Part shown: piece by piece, positions 10,956-23,837 of the stretch
How positions within the stretch are numbered: the stretch's first letter is position 1
Layout: each line of letters opens with the position of its first letter
Origin: Gordius sp. MW1
Taxonomy: Eukaryota > Nematomorpha > Gordioida > Gordea > Gordiidae
Direction: 5' to 3'
Length of the DNA stretch: 64,000 nucleotides
NCBI GenBank assembly: GCA_964036665.1
Contig: OZ038531.1
Span: forward strand, 12,524,168 to 12,588,167
The notes under the pieces: generated by a model
Told to the model about the DNA's origin: nothing
Seen by the model: only the letters and a program-made list of their open reading frames with translations
Database searches by the model: none
Made by a program: the position numbers and the translations under genes

Positions 10956-13365
10956 AAAATTCTTATCGAGATTCTAACAAGGACATAATGCTAAGAATAT
11001 TTACTAACTTTCAAAGATTTTTTCAGCCCCCTTTTGAATGAATATGAAAAAAAATATTTTTTTCGACTTCAAAATTTTTTCAATTTTTTTGTTCAACCAT
11101 AAACCCCTCATGAAAGTTTTCGATATCAGAGGTGAATTTCGAAAAAAAAATTTTTGATCAGTCATCAAAAATTTTTAACTTTAAATCACTATCGCATGAG
11201 CTTGTTTCACAAAAACTGGATACACGCTTAAAAAGCCATATTGAAACAATCTAAACGAAACACTTAAATTTTAATTTCTCTCAGTCTAAAACTTCACCCG
11301 TGCTAAAATTCTTATCGAGATTCTAACAAGGACATAATGCTAAGAATATTTACTAACTTTCAAAGATTTTTTCAGCCCCCTTTTAAATGAATATGAAAAA
11401 AAATATTTTTTTCGACCCAAAAATTTTTCAATTTTTTTGTTCAACCATAAACCCCTCATGAAAGTTTTCGATATCAGAGGTGAATTCCGAAAAAAAAATT
11501 TATTTGATTAGTCATCAGAAATTTTTAACTTTAAATCACTATCGCATGAGCTTGTTTCACAAAAACTGGAGACACGCTTAAAAAGCGATATTGAAACAAT
11601 TTAAACGCAACACTTAAATTTTAATTTCTCGCAATCTAAAACTTCCCCCCCGTGGAAAAATTCTTATCGAGATTCTAACAAGGACATAATGCTAAGAATA
11701 TTTACTAACTTTCAAAGATTTTTTCAGCCCCCTTTTGAATGAATATGAAAAAAAATATTTTTTTCGACTTCAAAATTTTTTCAATTTTTTTGTTCAACCA
11801 TAAACCCCTCATGAAAATTTTTAATATCAGAGGTGAATTTCGAAAAAAATTTTTTAATCAGTCATCAAAAATTATTAACTTTAAATCACGATCGCATAGA
11901 GCTTGTTTCACAAAAACTGGATACACGCTTAAAAAGCGATATTGAAACAATCTAAACGAAACACTTAAATTTTAATTTCTCTCAATCTAAAACTTCACCC
12001 GTGCAAAAATTCTAATCGAGATTCTAACAAGGACATAATGCTGAGAATATTTACTAACTTTCAAAGATTTTTTCAGCCCCCTTTTGAATGAATATGAAAA
12101 AAAAAATTTTTTTCGACCTCAAAATTTTTTCAATTTTTTTGTTCAACCATAAACCCCTCATGAAAGTTTTCGATATCAGAGGTGAATTTCGAAAAAAAAA
12201 TTTTTGATCAGTCATCAAAATTTTTAACTTTAAATCACTATCGCATGAGCTTGTTTCACAAAAAAAGCGATATTGAAACAATCTAAACGAAACACTTAAA
12301 TTTTAATTTCTCTCAGTCTAAAACTTCACCCGTGCTAAAATTCTTATCGAGATTCTAACAAGGACATAATGCTAAGAATATTTACTAACTTTCAAAGATT
12401 TTTTCAGCCCCCTTTCAAAAGAATATGAAAAAAAATATTTTTTTCGACCTCAAAATTTTTTCAATTTTTTTGTTCAACCATAAACCCCTCATGAAAGTTT
12501 TCGATATCAGAGGTGAATTTCGAAAAAAAAATTTTTGATCAGTCAGCAAAAATTTTTAACTTTAAATCACTATCGCATGAGCTTGTTTCACAAAAACTGG
12601 ATACAAGCTTAAAAAGCCATATTGAAACAATCTAAACGAAACACTTAAATTTTAATTTCTCTCAGTCTAAAACTTCACCCGTGCTAAAATTCTTATCGAG
12701 ATTCTAACAAGGACATAATGCTAAGAATATTTACTAACTTTCAAAGATTTTTTCAGCCCCCTTTTGAATGAATATGAAAAAAAATATTTTTTTCGACCTC
12801 AAAATTTTTTCAATTTTTTTGTTCAACCATAAACCCCTCATGAAAGTTTTCGATATCAGAGGTGAATTTCGAAAAAAAAATTTTTGATCTGTCATCAAAA
12901 TTTTTAACTTTAAATCACTATCGCATGAGCTTGTTTCACAAAAAAAGCGATATTGAAACAATCTAAACGAAACACTTAAATTTTAATTTCTCTCAGTCTA
13001 AAACTTCACCCGTGCTAAAATTCTTATCGAGATTCTAACAAGGACATAATGCTAAGAATATTTACTAACTTTCAAAGATTTTTTCAGCCCCCTTTCAAAA
13101 GAATATGAAAAAAAATATTTTTTTCGACCTCAAAATTTTTTCAATTTTTTTGTTCAACCATAAACCCCTCATGAAAGTTTTCGATATCAGAGGTGAATTT
13201 CGAAAAAAAAATTTTTGATCAGTCAGCAAAAATTTTTAACTTTAAATCACTATCGCATGAGCTTGTTTCACAAAAACTGGATACAAGCTTAAAAAGCCAT
13301 ATTGAAACAATCTAAACGAAACACTTAAATTTTAATTTCTCTCAGTCTAAAACTTCACCCGTGCT
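10956..13365 (+). repeat. 2410-bp tandem unit, copy 1 (seven monomers)
   Basis: The unit carries distinctive marks: TTTTAAATGAATATG with CGACCCA, GATTAGTCATC, AATTTTTAATATC with TTTTTTAATCAG, two 331-bp deletion monomers and GATCTGTCATC. Every one of these recurs 2410 bp downstream. The left edge falls in the tail of a T1 monomer: the two copies differ at CTCGCAATC against CTCTCAGTC and agree from AAAATTCTTATCGAG onward. Confidence 0.92.
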
Positions 13366-13388
13366 AAAATTCTTATCGAGATTCTAAC
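12029..13388 (+). repeat. 680-bp dimer repeated twice inside the 2410-bp unit
   Basis: Each dimer is a 331-bp deletion monomer followed by a 349-bp T6 monomer with AGTCAGCAAAA and GGATACAAGC (12029-12708 and 12709-13388). The two differ at few positions, such as an A/T change in the palindrome tract and GATCAG against GATCTG. The pair is present again at 14439-15798, carried by the 2410-bp duplication, so the dimer duplicated first and the larger unit later. Confidence 0.88.
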
Positions 13389-15887
13389 AAGGACATAATG
13401 CTAAGAATATTTACTAACTTTCAAAGATTTTTTCAGCCCCCTTTTGAATGAATATGAAAAAAAATATTTTTTTCGACTTCAAAATTTTTTCAATTTTTTT
13501 GTTCAACCATAAACCCCTCATGAAAGTTTTCGATATCAGAGGTGAATTTCGAAAAAAAAATTTTTGATCAGTCATCAAAAATTTTTAACTTTAAATCACT
13601 ATCGCATGAGCTTGTTTCACAAAAACTGGATACACGCTTAAAAAGCCATATTGAAACAATCTAAACGAAACACTTAAATTTTAATTTCTCTCAGTCTAAA
13701 ACTTCACCCGTGCTAAAATTCTTATCGAGATTCTAACAAGGACATAATGCTAAGAATATTTACTAACTTTCAAAGATTTTTTCAGCCCCCTTTTAAATGA
13801 ATATGAAAAAAAATATTTTTTTCGACCCAAAAATTTTTCAATTTTTTTGTTCAACCATAAACCCCTCATGAAAGTTTTCGATATCAGAGGTGAATTCCGA
13901 AAAAAAAATTTATTTGATTAGTCATCAGAAATTTTTAACTTTAAATCACTATCGCATGAGCTTGTTTCACAAAAACTGGAGACACGCTTAAAAAGCGATA
14001 TTGAAACAATTTAAACGCAACACTTAAATTTTAATTTCTCGCAATCTAAAACTTCCCCCCCGTGGAAAAATTCTTATCGAGATTCTAACAAGGACATAAT
14101 GCTAAGAATATTTACTAACTTTCAAAGATTTTTTCAGCCCCCTTTTGAATGAATATGAAAAAAAATATTTTTTTCGACTTCAAAATTTTTTCAATTTTTT
14201 TGTTCAACCATAAACCCCTCATGAAAATTTTTAATATCAGAGGTGAATTTCGAAAAAAATTTTTTAATCAGTCATCAAAAATTATTAACTTTAAATCACG
14301 ATCGCATAGAGCTTGTTTCACAAAAACTGGATACACGCTTAAAAAGCGATATTGAAACAATCTAAACGAAACACTTAAATTTTAATTTCTCTCAATCTAA
14401 AACTTCACCCGTGCAAAAATTCTAATCGAGATTCTAACAAGGACATAATGCTGAGAATATTTACTAACTTTCAAAGATTTTTTCAGCCCCCTTTTGAATG
14501 AATATGAAAAAAAAAATTTTTTTCGACCTCAAAATTTTTTCAATTTTTTTGTTCAACCATAAACCCCTCATGAAAGTTTTCGATATCAGAGGTGAATTTC
14601 GAAAAAAAAATTTTTGATCAGTCATCAAAATTTTTAACTTTAAATCACTATCGCATGAGCTTGTTTCACAAAAAAAGCGATATTGAAACAATCTAAACGA
14701 AACACTTAAATTTTAATTTCTCTCAGTCTAAAACTTCACCCGTGCTAAAATTCTTATCGAGATTCTAACAAGGACATAATGCTAAGAATATTTACTAACT
14801 TTCAAAGATTTTTTCAGCCCCCTTTCAAAAGAATATGAAAAAAAATATTTTTTTCGACCTCAAAATTTTTTCAATTTTTTTGTTCAACCATAAACCCCTC
14901 ATGAAAGTTTTCGATATCAGAGGTGAATTTCGAAAAAAAAATTTTTGATCAGTCAGCAAAAATTTTTAACTTTAAATCACTATCGCATGAGCTTGTTTCA
15001 CAAAAACTGGATACAAGCTTAAAAAGCCATATTGAAACAATCTAAACGAAACACTTAAATTTTAATTTCTCTCAGTCTAAAACTTCACCCGTGCTAAAAT
15101 TCTTATCGAGATTCTAACAAGGACATAATGCTAAGAATATTTACTAACTTTCAAAGATTTTTTCAGCCCCCTTTTGAATGAATATGAAAAAAAATATTTT
15201 TTTCGACCTCAAAATTTTTTCAATTTTTTTGTTCAACCATAAACCCCTCATGAAAGTTTTCGATATCAGAGGTGAATTTCGAAAAAAAAATTTTTGATCT
15301 GTCATCAAAATTTTTAACTTTAAATCACTATCGCATGAGCTTGTTTCACAAAAAAAGCGATATTGAAACAATCTAAACGAAACACTTAAATTTTAATTTC
15401 TCTCAGTCTAAAACTTCACCCGTGCTAAAATTCTTATCGAGATTCTAACAAGGACATAATGCTAAGAATATTTACTAACTTTCAAAGATTTTTTCAGCCC
15501 CCTTTCAAAAGAATATGAAAAAAAATATTTTTTTCGACCTCAAAATTTTTTCAATTTTTTTGTTCAACCATAAACCCCTCATGAAAGTTTTCGATATCAG
15601 AGGTGAATTTCGAAAAAAAAATTTTTGATCAGTCAGCAAAAATTTTTAACTTTAAATCACTATCGCATGAGCTTGTTTCACAAAAACTGGATACAAGCTT
15701 AAAAAGCCATATTGAAACAATCTAAACGAAACACTTAAATTTTAATTTCTCTCAGTCTAAAACTTCACCCGTGCTAAAATTCTTATCGAGATTCTAACAA
15801 GGACATAATGCTAAGAATATTTACTAACTTTCAAAGATTTTTTCAGCCCCCTTTTGAATGAATATGAAAAAAAATATTTTTTTCGAC
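13366..15887 (+). repeat. 2410-bp tandem unit, copy 2
   Basis: All diagnostic marks of copy 1 recur at +2410, and I saw no difference across the marks I compared. The shared run with copy 1 extends to about 15887, where CGACCTC replaces CGACTTC. Such near-identity of a seven-monomer unit implies a very recent tandem duplication or, alternatively, an assembly duplication. Confidence 0.9.
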
Positions 15888-17549
15888 CTCAAAATTTTTT
15901 CAATTTTTTTGTTCAACCATAAACCCCTCATGAAAGTTTTCGATATCAGAGGTGAATTTCGAAAAAAAAATTTTTGATCAGTCATCAAAAATTTTTAACT
16001 TTAAATCACTATCGCATGAGCTTGTTTCACAAAAACTGGATACACGCTTAAAAAGCCATATTGAACAATCTAAACGAAACACTTAAATTTTAATTTCTCT
16101 CAGTCTAAAACTTCACCCGTGCTAAAATTCTTATCGAGATTCTAACAAGGACATAATGCTAAGAATATTTACTAACTTTCAAAGATTTTTTCAGCCCCCT
16201 TTTGAATGAATATGAAAAAAAATATTTTTTTCGACCTCAAAATTTTTCAATTTTTTTGTTCAACCATAAACCCCTCATGAAAGTTTTCGATATCAGAGGT
16301 GAATTCCGAAAAAAAAATTTATATGATCAGTCATCAGAAATTTTTAACTTTAAATCACTATCGCATGAGCTTGTTTCACAAAAATTGGAGACACGCTTAA
16401 AAAGCGATATTGAAACAATTTAAACGCAACACTTAAATTTTAATTTCTCGCAATCTAAAACTTCCCCCCCGTGGAAAAATTCTTATCGAGATTCTAACAA
16501 GGACATAATGCTAAGAATATTTACTAACTTTCAAAGATTTTTTCAGCCCCCTTTTGAATGAATATGAAAAAAAATATTTTTTTCGACTTCAAAATTTTTT
16601 CAATTTTTTTGTTCAACCATAAACCCCTCATGAAAATTTTCAATATCAGAGGTGAATTTCGAAAAAAAATTTTTGATCAGTCATCAAAAATTATTAACTT
16701 TAAATCACGATCGCATGAGCTTGTTTCACAAAAACTGGAGACACGCTTAAAAAGCGATATTGAAACAATTTAAACGCAACACTTAAATTTTAATTTCTCG
16801 CAATCTAAAACTTCACCCGTGCTAAAATTCTTATCGAGATTCTAACAAGGACATAATGCTAAGAATATTTACTAACTTTCAAAGATTTTTTCAGCCCCCT
16901 TTCAAAAGAATATGAAAAAAAATATTTTTTTCGACCTCAAAATTTTTTCAATTTTTTTGTTCAACCATAAACCCCTCATGAAAGTTTTCGATATCAGAGG
17001 TGAATTTCGAAAAAAAAATTTTTGATCAGTCATCAAAAATTTTTAACTTTAAATCACTATCGCATGAGCTTGTTTCACAAAAACTGGATACAAGCTTAAA
17101 AAGCCATATTGAAACAATCTAAACGAAACACTTAAATTTTAATTTCTCGCTATCTAAAACTTCCCCCCCCCGTGGAAAAATTCTTATCGAGATTCTAACA
17201 AGGACATAATGCTAAGAATATTTACTAACTTTCAAAGATTTTTTCAGCCCCCTTTTGAATAAATATGAAAAAAAATATTTTTTTCGACATCAAAATTTTT
17301 CAATTTTTTTGTTCAACCATAAACCCCTCATGAAAGTTTTCGATATCAGAGGTGAATTCCGAAAAAAAAATTTATTTGATCAGTCATCAGAAATTTTTAA
17401 CTTTAAATCACTATCGCATGAGCTTGTTTCACAAAAACTGGAGACACGCTTAAAAAGCGATATTGAAACAATCTAGACGCAACACTTAAATTTTAATTTT
17501 TCGCAATCTAAAACTTCCCCCCTGCAAAAATTCTTATCGAGATTCTAAC
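15888..17549 (+). repeat. Mixed monomers T5, T1, chimera, T6, T1
   Basis: The order after the 2410-bp repeats is a T5 unit, T1 (about 16200, with TTATATGATCAG), the three-class chimera at 16499-16846, a T6 unit with a CTCGCTATC tail, and a T1 unit with a GAATAAATATG and CGACATC head and CAATCTAGACGC in its tail (about 17255). Only satellite is present. Confidence 0.83.
16499..16846 (+). repeat. Three-class chimeric monomer (T2 head, T1 middle, T5 tail)
   Basis: The head has T2 marks CGACTTC, AAATTTTCAATATC and CAAAAATTATT. The middle changes to CGCATGAGC, GGAGACACGC and CAATTTAAACGCAACAC, which are T1 marks. The tail runs CTCGCAATC and then CACCCGTGCTAAAA, a T1-to-T5 switch. Two exchanges within 348 bp fit conversion tracts or successive crossovers. 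Confidence 0.78.
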
Positions 17550-19643
17550 AAGGACATAATGCTAAGAATATTTACTAACTTTCAAAGATTTTTTCAGCCC
17601 CCTTTCAAAAGAATATGAAAAAAAATATTTTTTTCGACCTCAAAATTTTTTCAATTTTTTTGTTCAACCATAAACCCCTCATGAAAGTTTTCGATATCAG
17701 AGGTGAATTTCGAAAAAAAAATTTTTGATCAGTCATCAAAAATTTTTAACTTTAAATCACTATCGCATGAGCTTGTTTCACAAAAACTGGATACAAGCTT
17801 AAAAAGCCATATTGAAACAATCTAAACGAAACACTTAAATTTTAATTTCTCTCAGTCTAAAACTTCACCCGTGCTAAAATTCTTATCGAGATTCTAACAA
17901 GGACATAATGCTAAGAATATTTACTAACTTTCAAAGATTTTTTCAGCCCCCTTTTGAATGAATATGAAAAAAAATATTTTTTTCGACCTCAAAATTTTTT
18001 CAATTTTTTTGTTCAACCATAAACCCCTCATGAAAGTTTTCGATATCAGAGGTGAATTTCGAAAAAAAAATTTTTGATCAGTCATCAAAAATTTTTAACT
18101 TTAAATCACTATCGCATGAGCTTGTTTCACAAAAACTGGATACACGCTTAAAAAGCCATATTGAAACAATCTAAACGAAACACTTAAATTTTAATTTCTC
18201 TCAGTCTAAAACTTCACCCGTGCTAAAATTCTTATCGAGATTCTAACAAGGACATAATGCTAAGAATATTTACTAACTTTCAAAGATTTTTTCAGCCCCC
18301 TTTTGAATGAATATGAAAAAAAATATTTTTTTCGACCCAAAAATTTTTCAATTTTTTTGTTCAACCATAAACCCCTCATGAAAGTTTTCGATATCAGAGG
18401 TGAATTCCGAAAAAAAAATTTATTTGATCAGTCATCAGAAATTTTTAACTTTAAATCACTATCGCATGAGCTTGTTTCACAAAAACTGGAGACACGCTTA
18501 AAAAGCGATATTGAAACAATTTAAACGCAACACTTAAATTTTAATTTCTCGCAATCTAAAACTTCACCCGTGCTAAAATTCTTATCGAGATTCTAACAAG
18601 GACATAATGCTAAGAATATTTACTAACTTTCAAAGATTTTTTCAGCCCCCTTTCAAAAGAATATGAAAAAAAATATTTTTTTCGACCTCAAAATTTTTTC
18701 AATTTTTTTGTTCAACCATAAACCCCTCATGAAAGTTTTCGATATCAGAGGTGAATTTCGAAAAAAAAATTTTTGATCAGTCATCAAAAATTTTTAACTT
18801 TAAATCACTATCGCATGAGCTTGTTTCACAAAAACTGGATACAAGCTTAAAAAGCCATATTGAAACAATCTAAACGAAACACTTAAATTTTAATTTCTCT
18901 CAGTCTAAAACTTCACCCGTGCTAAAATTCTTATCGAGATTCTAACAAGGACATAATGCTAAGAATATTTACTAACTTTCAAAGATTTTTTCGGCCCCCT
19001 TTTGAATGAATATGAAAAAAAATATTTTTTTCGACCTCAAAATTTTTTCAATTTTTTTGTTCAACCATAAACCCCTCATGAAAGTTTTCGATATCAGAGG
19101 TGAATTTCGAAAAAAAAATTTTTGATCAGTCATCAAAAATTTTTAACTTTAAATCACTATCGCATGAGCTTGTTTCACAAAAACTGGATACACGCTTAAA
19201 AAGCCATATTGAACAATCTAAACGAAACACTTTTTAATTTCTCTCAGTCTAAAACTTCACCCGTGCTAAAATTCTTATCGAGATTCTAACAAGGACATAA
19301 TGCTAAGAATATTTACTAACTTTCAAAGATTTTTTCAGCCCCCTTTTGAATGAATATGAAAAAAAATATTTTTTTCGACCCCAAAATTTTTCAATTTTTT
19401 TGTTCAACCATAAACCCCTCATGAAAGTTTTCGATATCAGAGGTGAATTCCGAAAAAAAAATTTATATGATCAGTCATCAGAAATTTTTAACTTTAAATC
19501 ACTATCGCATGAGCTTGTTTCACAAAAACTGGAGACACGCTTAAAAAGCGATATTGAAACAATTTAAACGCAACACTTAAATTTTAATTTCTCGCAATCT
19601 AAAACTTCCCCCCCCGTGGAAAAATTCTTATCGAGATTCTAAC
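17550..19643 (+). repeat. Three-monomer higher-order repeat T6-T5-T1, two copies
   Basis: Copies span 17550-18597 (1048 bp) and 18598-19643 (1046 bp). Each is T6 (CTTTCAAAAG, GGATACAAGC), T5, then T1. The second copy has the 4-bp deletion CACTTTTTAAT in its T5 unit. It matches 26635 onward at an offset of 8037, including that deletion and TTATATGATCAG in the T1 unit. Confidence 0.86.
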
Positions 19644-20344
19644 AAGGACATAATGCTAAGAATATTTACTAACTTTCAAAGATTTTTTCAGCCCCCTTTT
19701 GAATGAATATGAAAAAAAATATTTTTTTCGACATCAAAATTTTTTCAGTTTTTTGTTCAACCATAAACCCCTCATGAAAGTTTTCGATATCAGAGGTGAA
19801 TTCCGAAAAAAAATTTTTGATCAGTCATCAAAAATTATTAACTTTAAATCACGATCGCATATGGCTTGTTTCACAAAAACTGGATACACGCTTAAAAAGC
19901 CATATTGAAACAATTTAACGCAACACTTAAATCTTAATTTCTCGCAATCTAAAACTTCCCCCCCGTGGAAAAATTCTTATCGAGATTCTAACAAGGACAT
20001 AATGCTAAGAATATTTACTAACTTTCAAAGATTTTTTCAGCCCCCTTTTGAATGAAAATGAAAAAAAATATTTTTTTCGACTTCAAAATTTTTTCAATTT
20101 TTTTGTTCAACCATAAACCCCTCATGAAAGTTTTCGATATCAGAGGTGAATTTCGAAAAAAAATTTTTGATCAGTCATCAAAAATTATTAACTTTAAATC
20201 ACGATCGCATAGAGCTTGTTTCACAAAAACTGGATACACGCTTAAAAAGCGATATTGAAACAATCTAAACGAACCACTTAAATTTTAATTTCTCGCAATC
20301 TAAAACTTCCCCCCCCGTGGAAAAATTCTTATCGAGATTCTAAC
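19644..20344 (+). repeat. Two T3/T4-like linking monomers
   Basis: The first has a CGACATC head with a shortened TTTTTTCAGTTTTTTG tract, GAATTCCG and CATATGGC, then a T1-like CAATTTAACGC tail. The second has GAATGAAAATG, CGACTTC and CATAGAGC. Both are mosaics of T1, T3 and T4. Nothing but satellite is present. Confidence 0.78.
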
Positions 20345-23300
20345 AAGGACATAATGCTAAGAATATTTACTAACTTTCAAAGATTTTTTCAGCCCCCGTT
20401 TGAATGAATATGAAAAAAAATATTTTTTTCGACCTCAAAATTTTTTCAATTTTTTTGTTCAACCATAAACCCCTCATGAAAGTTTTCGATATCAGAGGTG
20501 AATTTCGAAAAAAAATTTTTGATCAGTCATCAAAAATTATTAACTTTAAATCACGATCGCATATGGCTTGTTTCACAAAAACTGGATACACGCTTAAAAA
20601 GCCATATTGAAACAATCTAAACGAAACACTTAAATTTTAATTTCTCTCAATCTAAAACTTCACCCGTGCAATAATTCTAATCGAGATTCTAACAAGGACA
20701 TAATGCTAAGAATATTTACTAACTTTCAAAGATTTTTTCAGCCCCCTTTTGAATGAAAATGAAAAAAAATATTTTTTTCGACCTCAAAATTTTTTTTAAT
20801 TTTTTTGTTCAACCATAAACCCCTCATTTAAGTTTTCGATATCAGAGGTGAATTTCGAAAAAAAAATTTTTGATCAGTCATCAAAAATTTTTAACTTTAA
20901 ATCACTATCGCATGAGCTTGTTTCACAAAAACTGGATACACGCTTAAAAAGCGATATTGAAACAATCTAAACGAAACACTTAAATTTTAATTTCTCTCAG
21001 TCTAAAACTTCACCCGTGCTAAAATTCTTATCGAGATTCTAACAAGGACATAATGCTAAGACTATTTACTAACTTTCAAAGATTTTTCAGCCCCCTTTTG
21101 AATGATTCTGAAAAAAAATATTTTTTTCGACCTCAAAATTTTTTCAATTTTTTTGTTCAACCATAAACCCCTCATGAAAGTTTTCGATATCAGAGGTGAA
21201 TTCCGAAAAAAAAAATTTTTTTTGATCAGTCATCAGAAATTTTTAACTTTAAATCACTATCGCACGAGCTTGTTTCACAAAAACTGGAGACACGCTTAAA
21301 AGCGATATTGAAACAATCTAAACGAAAAACTTAAATTTTAATTTCTCTCAGTCTAAAACTTCTCTCGTGCAAAAATTCTTATCGAGATTCTAACAAGGAC
21401 ATAATGCTAAGAATATTTACTAACTTTCAAAGATTTTTTCAGCCCCCTTTTGAATGAATATGAAAAAAAATATTTTTTCGACCTCAAAATTTTTTCAATT
21501 ATTTTGTTCAACCATAAACCCCTCATGAAAGTTTTTGATATCAGAGGTGAATTCCGTAAAGAAAAAATTTTTTGATCAGTCATCAGAAATTTTTAACTTT
21601 AAATCACGATCTGAGCTTGTTTCACAAAAACTGGAGACACGCTTAAAAAGCGATATTGAAACAATCTAAACGCAACACTTAAATTTTCATTTTTCGCAAT
21701 CTAAAACTTCCCCCCTGCAAAAATTCTTATCGAGATTCTAACAAGGACTTAATGCTAAGAATATTTACTAACTTTCAAAGATTTTTCAGCCCCCTTTTGA
21801 ATGATTCTGAAAAAAAATATTTTTTTCGACCTCAAAATTTTTTCAATTTTTTTGTTCAACCATAAACCCCTCATGAAAGTTTTCGATATCAGAGGTGAAT
21901 TCCGAAAAAAAAAATTTTTGATCAGTCATCAGAAATTTTTAACTTTAAATCACTATCGCATGAGCTTGTTTCACAAAAACTGGAGACACGCTTAAAAGCG
22001 ATATTGAAACAATCTAAACGAAAAACTTAAATTTTAATTTCTCTCAGTCTAAAACTTCTCTCGTGCAAAAATTCTTATCGAGATTCTAACAAGGACATAA
22101 TGCTAAGAATATTTACTAACTTTCAAAGATTTTTTCAGCCCCCTTTTGAATGAATATGAAAAAAAATATTTTTTCGACCTCAAAATTTTTTCAATTATTT
22201 TGTTCAACCATAAACCCCTCATGAAAGTTTTTGATATAAGAGGTGAATTCCGTAAAGAAAAAATTTTTTGATCAGTCATCAGAAATTTTTAACTTTAAAT
22301 CACGATCGCATGAGCTTGTTTCACAAAAACTGGAGACACGCTTAAAAAGCGATATTGAAACAATCTAAACGCAACACTTAAATTTTCATTTTTCGCAATC
22401 TAAAACTTCCCCCCTGCAAAAATTCTTATCGAGATTTTAACAAGGACATAATGCTAAGAATATTTACTAACTTTCAAAGATTTTTTCAGCCCCCTTTTGA
22501 ATGAATATGAAAAAAAATATTTTTTCGACCTAAAAATTTTTTCAATTATTTTGTTCAACCATAAACCCCTAATGAAAGTTTTTGATATCAGAGGTAAATT
22601 CCGTAAAAAAAAATTTTTTTGATCAGTCATCAGAAATTTTTAACTTTAAATCACGATCGCATGAGCTTGTTTCACAAAAACTGGAGACACGCTTAAAAAG
22701 CGATATTGAAACAATCTAAACGCAACACTTAAATTTTCATTTTTCGCAATCTAAAACTTCCCCCCTGCAAAAATTCTTATCGAGATTCTAACAAGGACTT
22801 AATGCTAAGAATATTTACTAACTTTCAAAGATTTTTTCAGCCCCCTTTTGAATGAATATGAAAAAAAATATTTTTTTCGACCTCAAAATTTTTCAATTTT
22901 TTTGTTCAACCATAAACCCCTCATGAAAGTTTTCGATATCAGAGGTAAATTCGAAAAAAAAATTTTTGATCAGTCATCAAAAATTATTAACTTTAAATCA
23001 CGATCGCATGAGTTTGTTTCACAAAACTGGAGACACGCTTAAAAAGCGATATTGAAACAATCTAAAAGAAACACTTAAATTTTAATATCTCTCAATCTAA
23101 AACTTCCCCCCTGCAAATATTTTTATCGAGATTCTAACAAGGACATAATGCTAAGAATATTTACTAACTTTCAAAGATTTTTCAGCCCCCTTTTGAATGA
23201 ATATGAAAAAAAATATTTTTTTCGACCTCAAAATTTTTTCAATTTTTTTGTTCAACCATAAACCCCTCATGAAAGTTTTCGATATCAGAGGTGAATTTCG

Positions 23301-23630
23301 AAAAAAAAAAAATTTTTGATCAGTCATCAAAAATTATTAACTTTAAATCACGATCGCATGAGCTTGTTTCACAAAACTGGAGACACGCTTAAAAAGCGAT
23401 ATTGAAACAATCTAAACGCAACAGGTAAATTTTAATTTCTCTCAATCTAAAACTACCCCCCGTGCAAAAATTCTTATCGAGATTCTAACAAGGACACAAG
23501 GCTAAGACTATTTACTAACTTTCAAAGATTTTTCAGCCCCCTTTTGAATGATTCTGAAAAAAAATATTTTTTTCGACCTCAAAATTTTTTCAATTTTTTT
23601 GTTCAACCATAAACCCCTCATGAAAGTTTT
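20345..23630 (+). repeat. Multi-monomer block C (copy of 34663-38295)
   Basis: The order is T3, T4, T7, T8 (CCGTAAAGAAAA), T7, T8, T8 with CCCCTAATG, a monomer with GAGGTAAATTCG, and a monomer with CACAAAACTGGAG. The same order lies at an offset of 14318 for the first part and 14663 for the rest, so the other copy has one additional 348-bp monomer (36059-36406). The match ends where this copy switches to GAATTTCG at about 23640. Confidence 0.83.
21743..22090 (+). repeat. Recombinant monomer at a one-monomer deletion
   Basis: The head reads AAGGACTTAATGCTAAGAAT, a variant otherwise found in units such as 36059, yet the body is T7 with GAATGATTCTG. In the related block the two features sit in consecutive monomers, 36059-36406 and the T7 unit from 36407. 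This unit is therefore the front of one joined to the body of the next, with the exchange in the conserved head between about 21760 and 21785. Confidence 0.75.
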
Positions 23631-23837
23631 CGATATCAGAGGTGAATTTCGAAAAAAAATTTTTGATCAGTCATCAAAAATTATTAACTTTAAATCACGA
23701 TCGCATATGGCTTGTTTCACAAAAACTGGATACACGCTTAAAAAGCCATATTGAAACAATCTAAACGAAACACTTAAATTTTAATTTCTCTCAGTCTAAA
23801 ACTTCACTCGTATAAAAATTCTTATCGAGATTCTAAC
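23490..23837 (+). repeat. Chimeric T7/T3 monomer
   Basis: The head is T7 (ACACAAGGCTAAGACTA, GAATGATTCTG), the body is T3 (GAATTTCG, CAAAAATTATT, CATATGGC, GCCATATTG), and the tail CACTCGTATAAAA is that of a T7 unit. The upstream block resembles 38163 onward, where the unit is an intact T7, so the T3 segment looks like a conversion tract. Confidence 0.76.

Noticed and set aside
12054-15371. Four minus-strand 75-codon frames (12054-12281, 12734-12961, 14464-14691, 15144-15371)
   Set aside because: These are the antisense of the 331-bp deletion monomers. The deletion happens to remove a stop. Their four-fold identity comes from the 680-bp and 2410-bp duplications.
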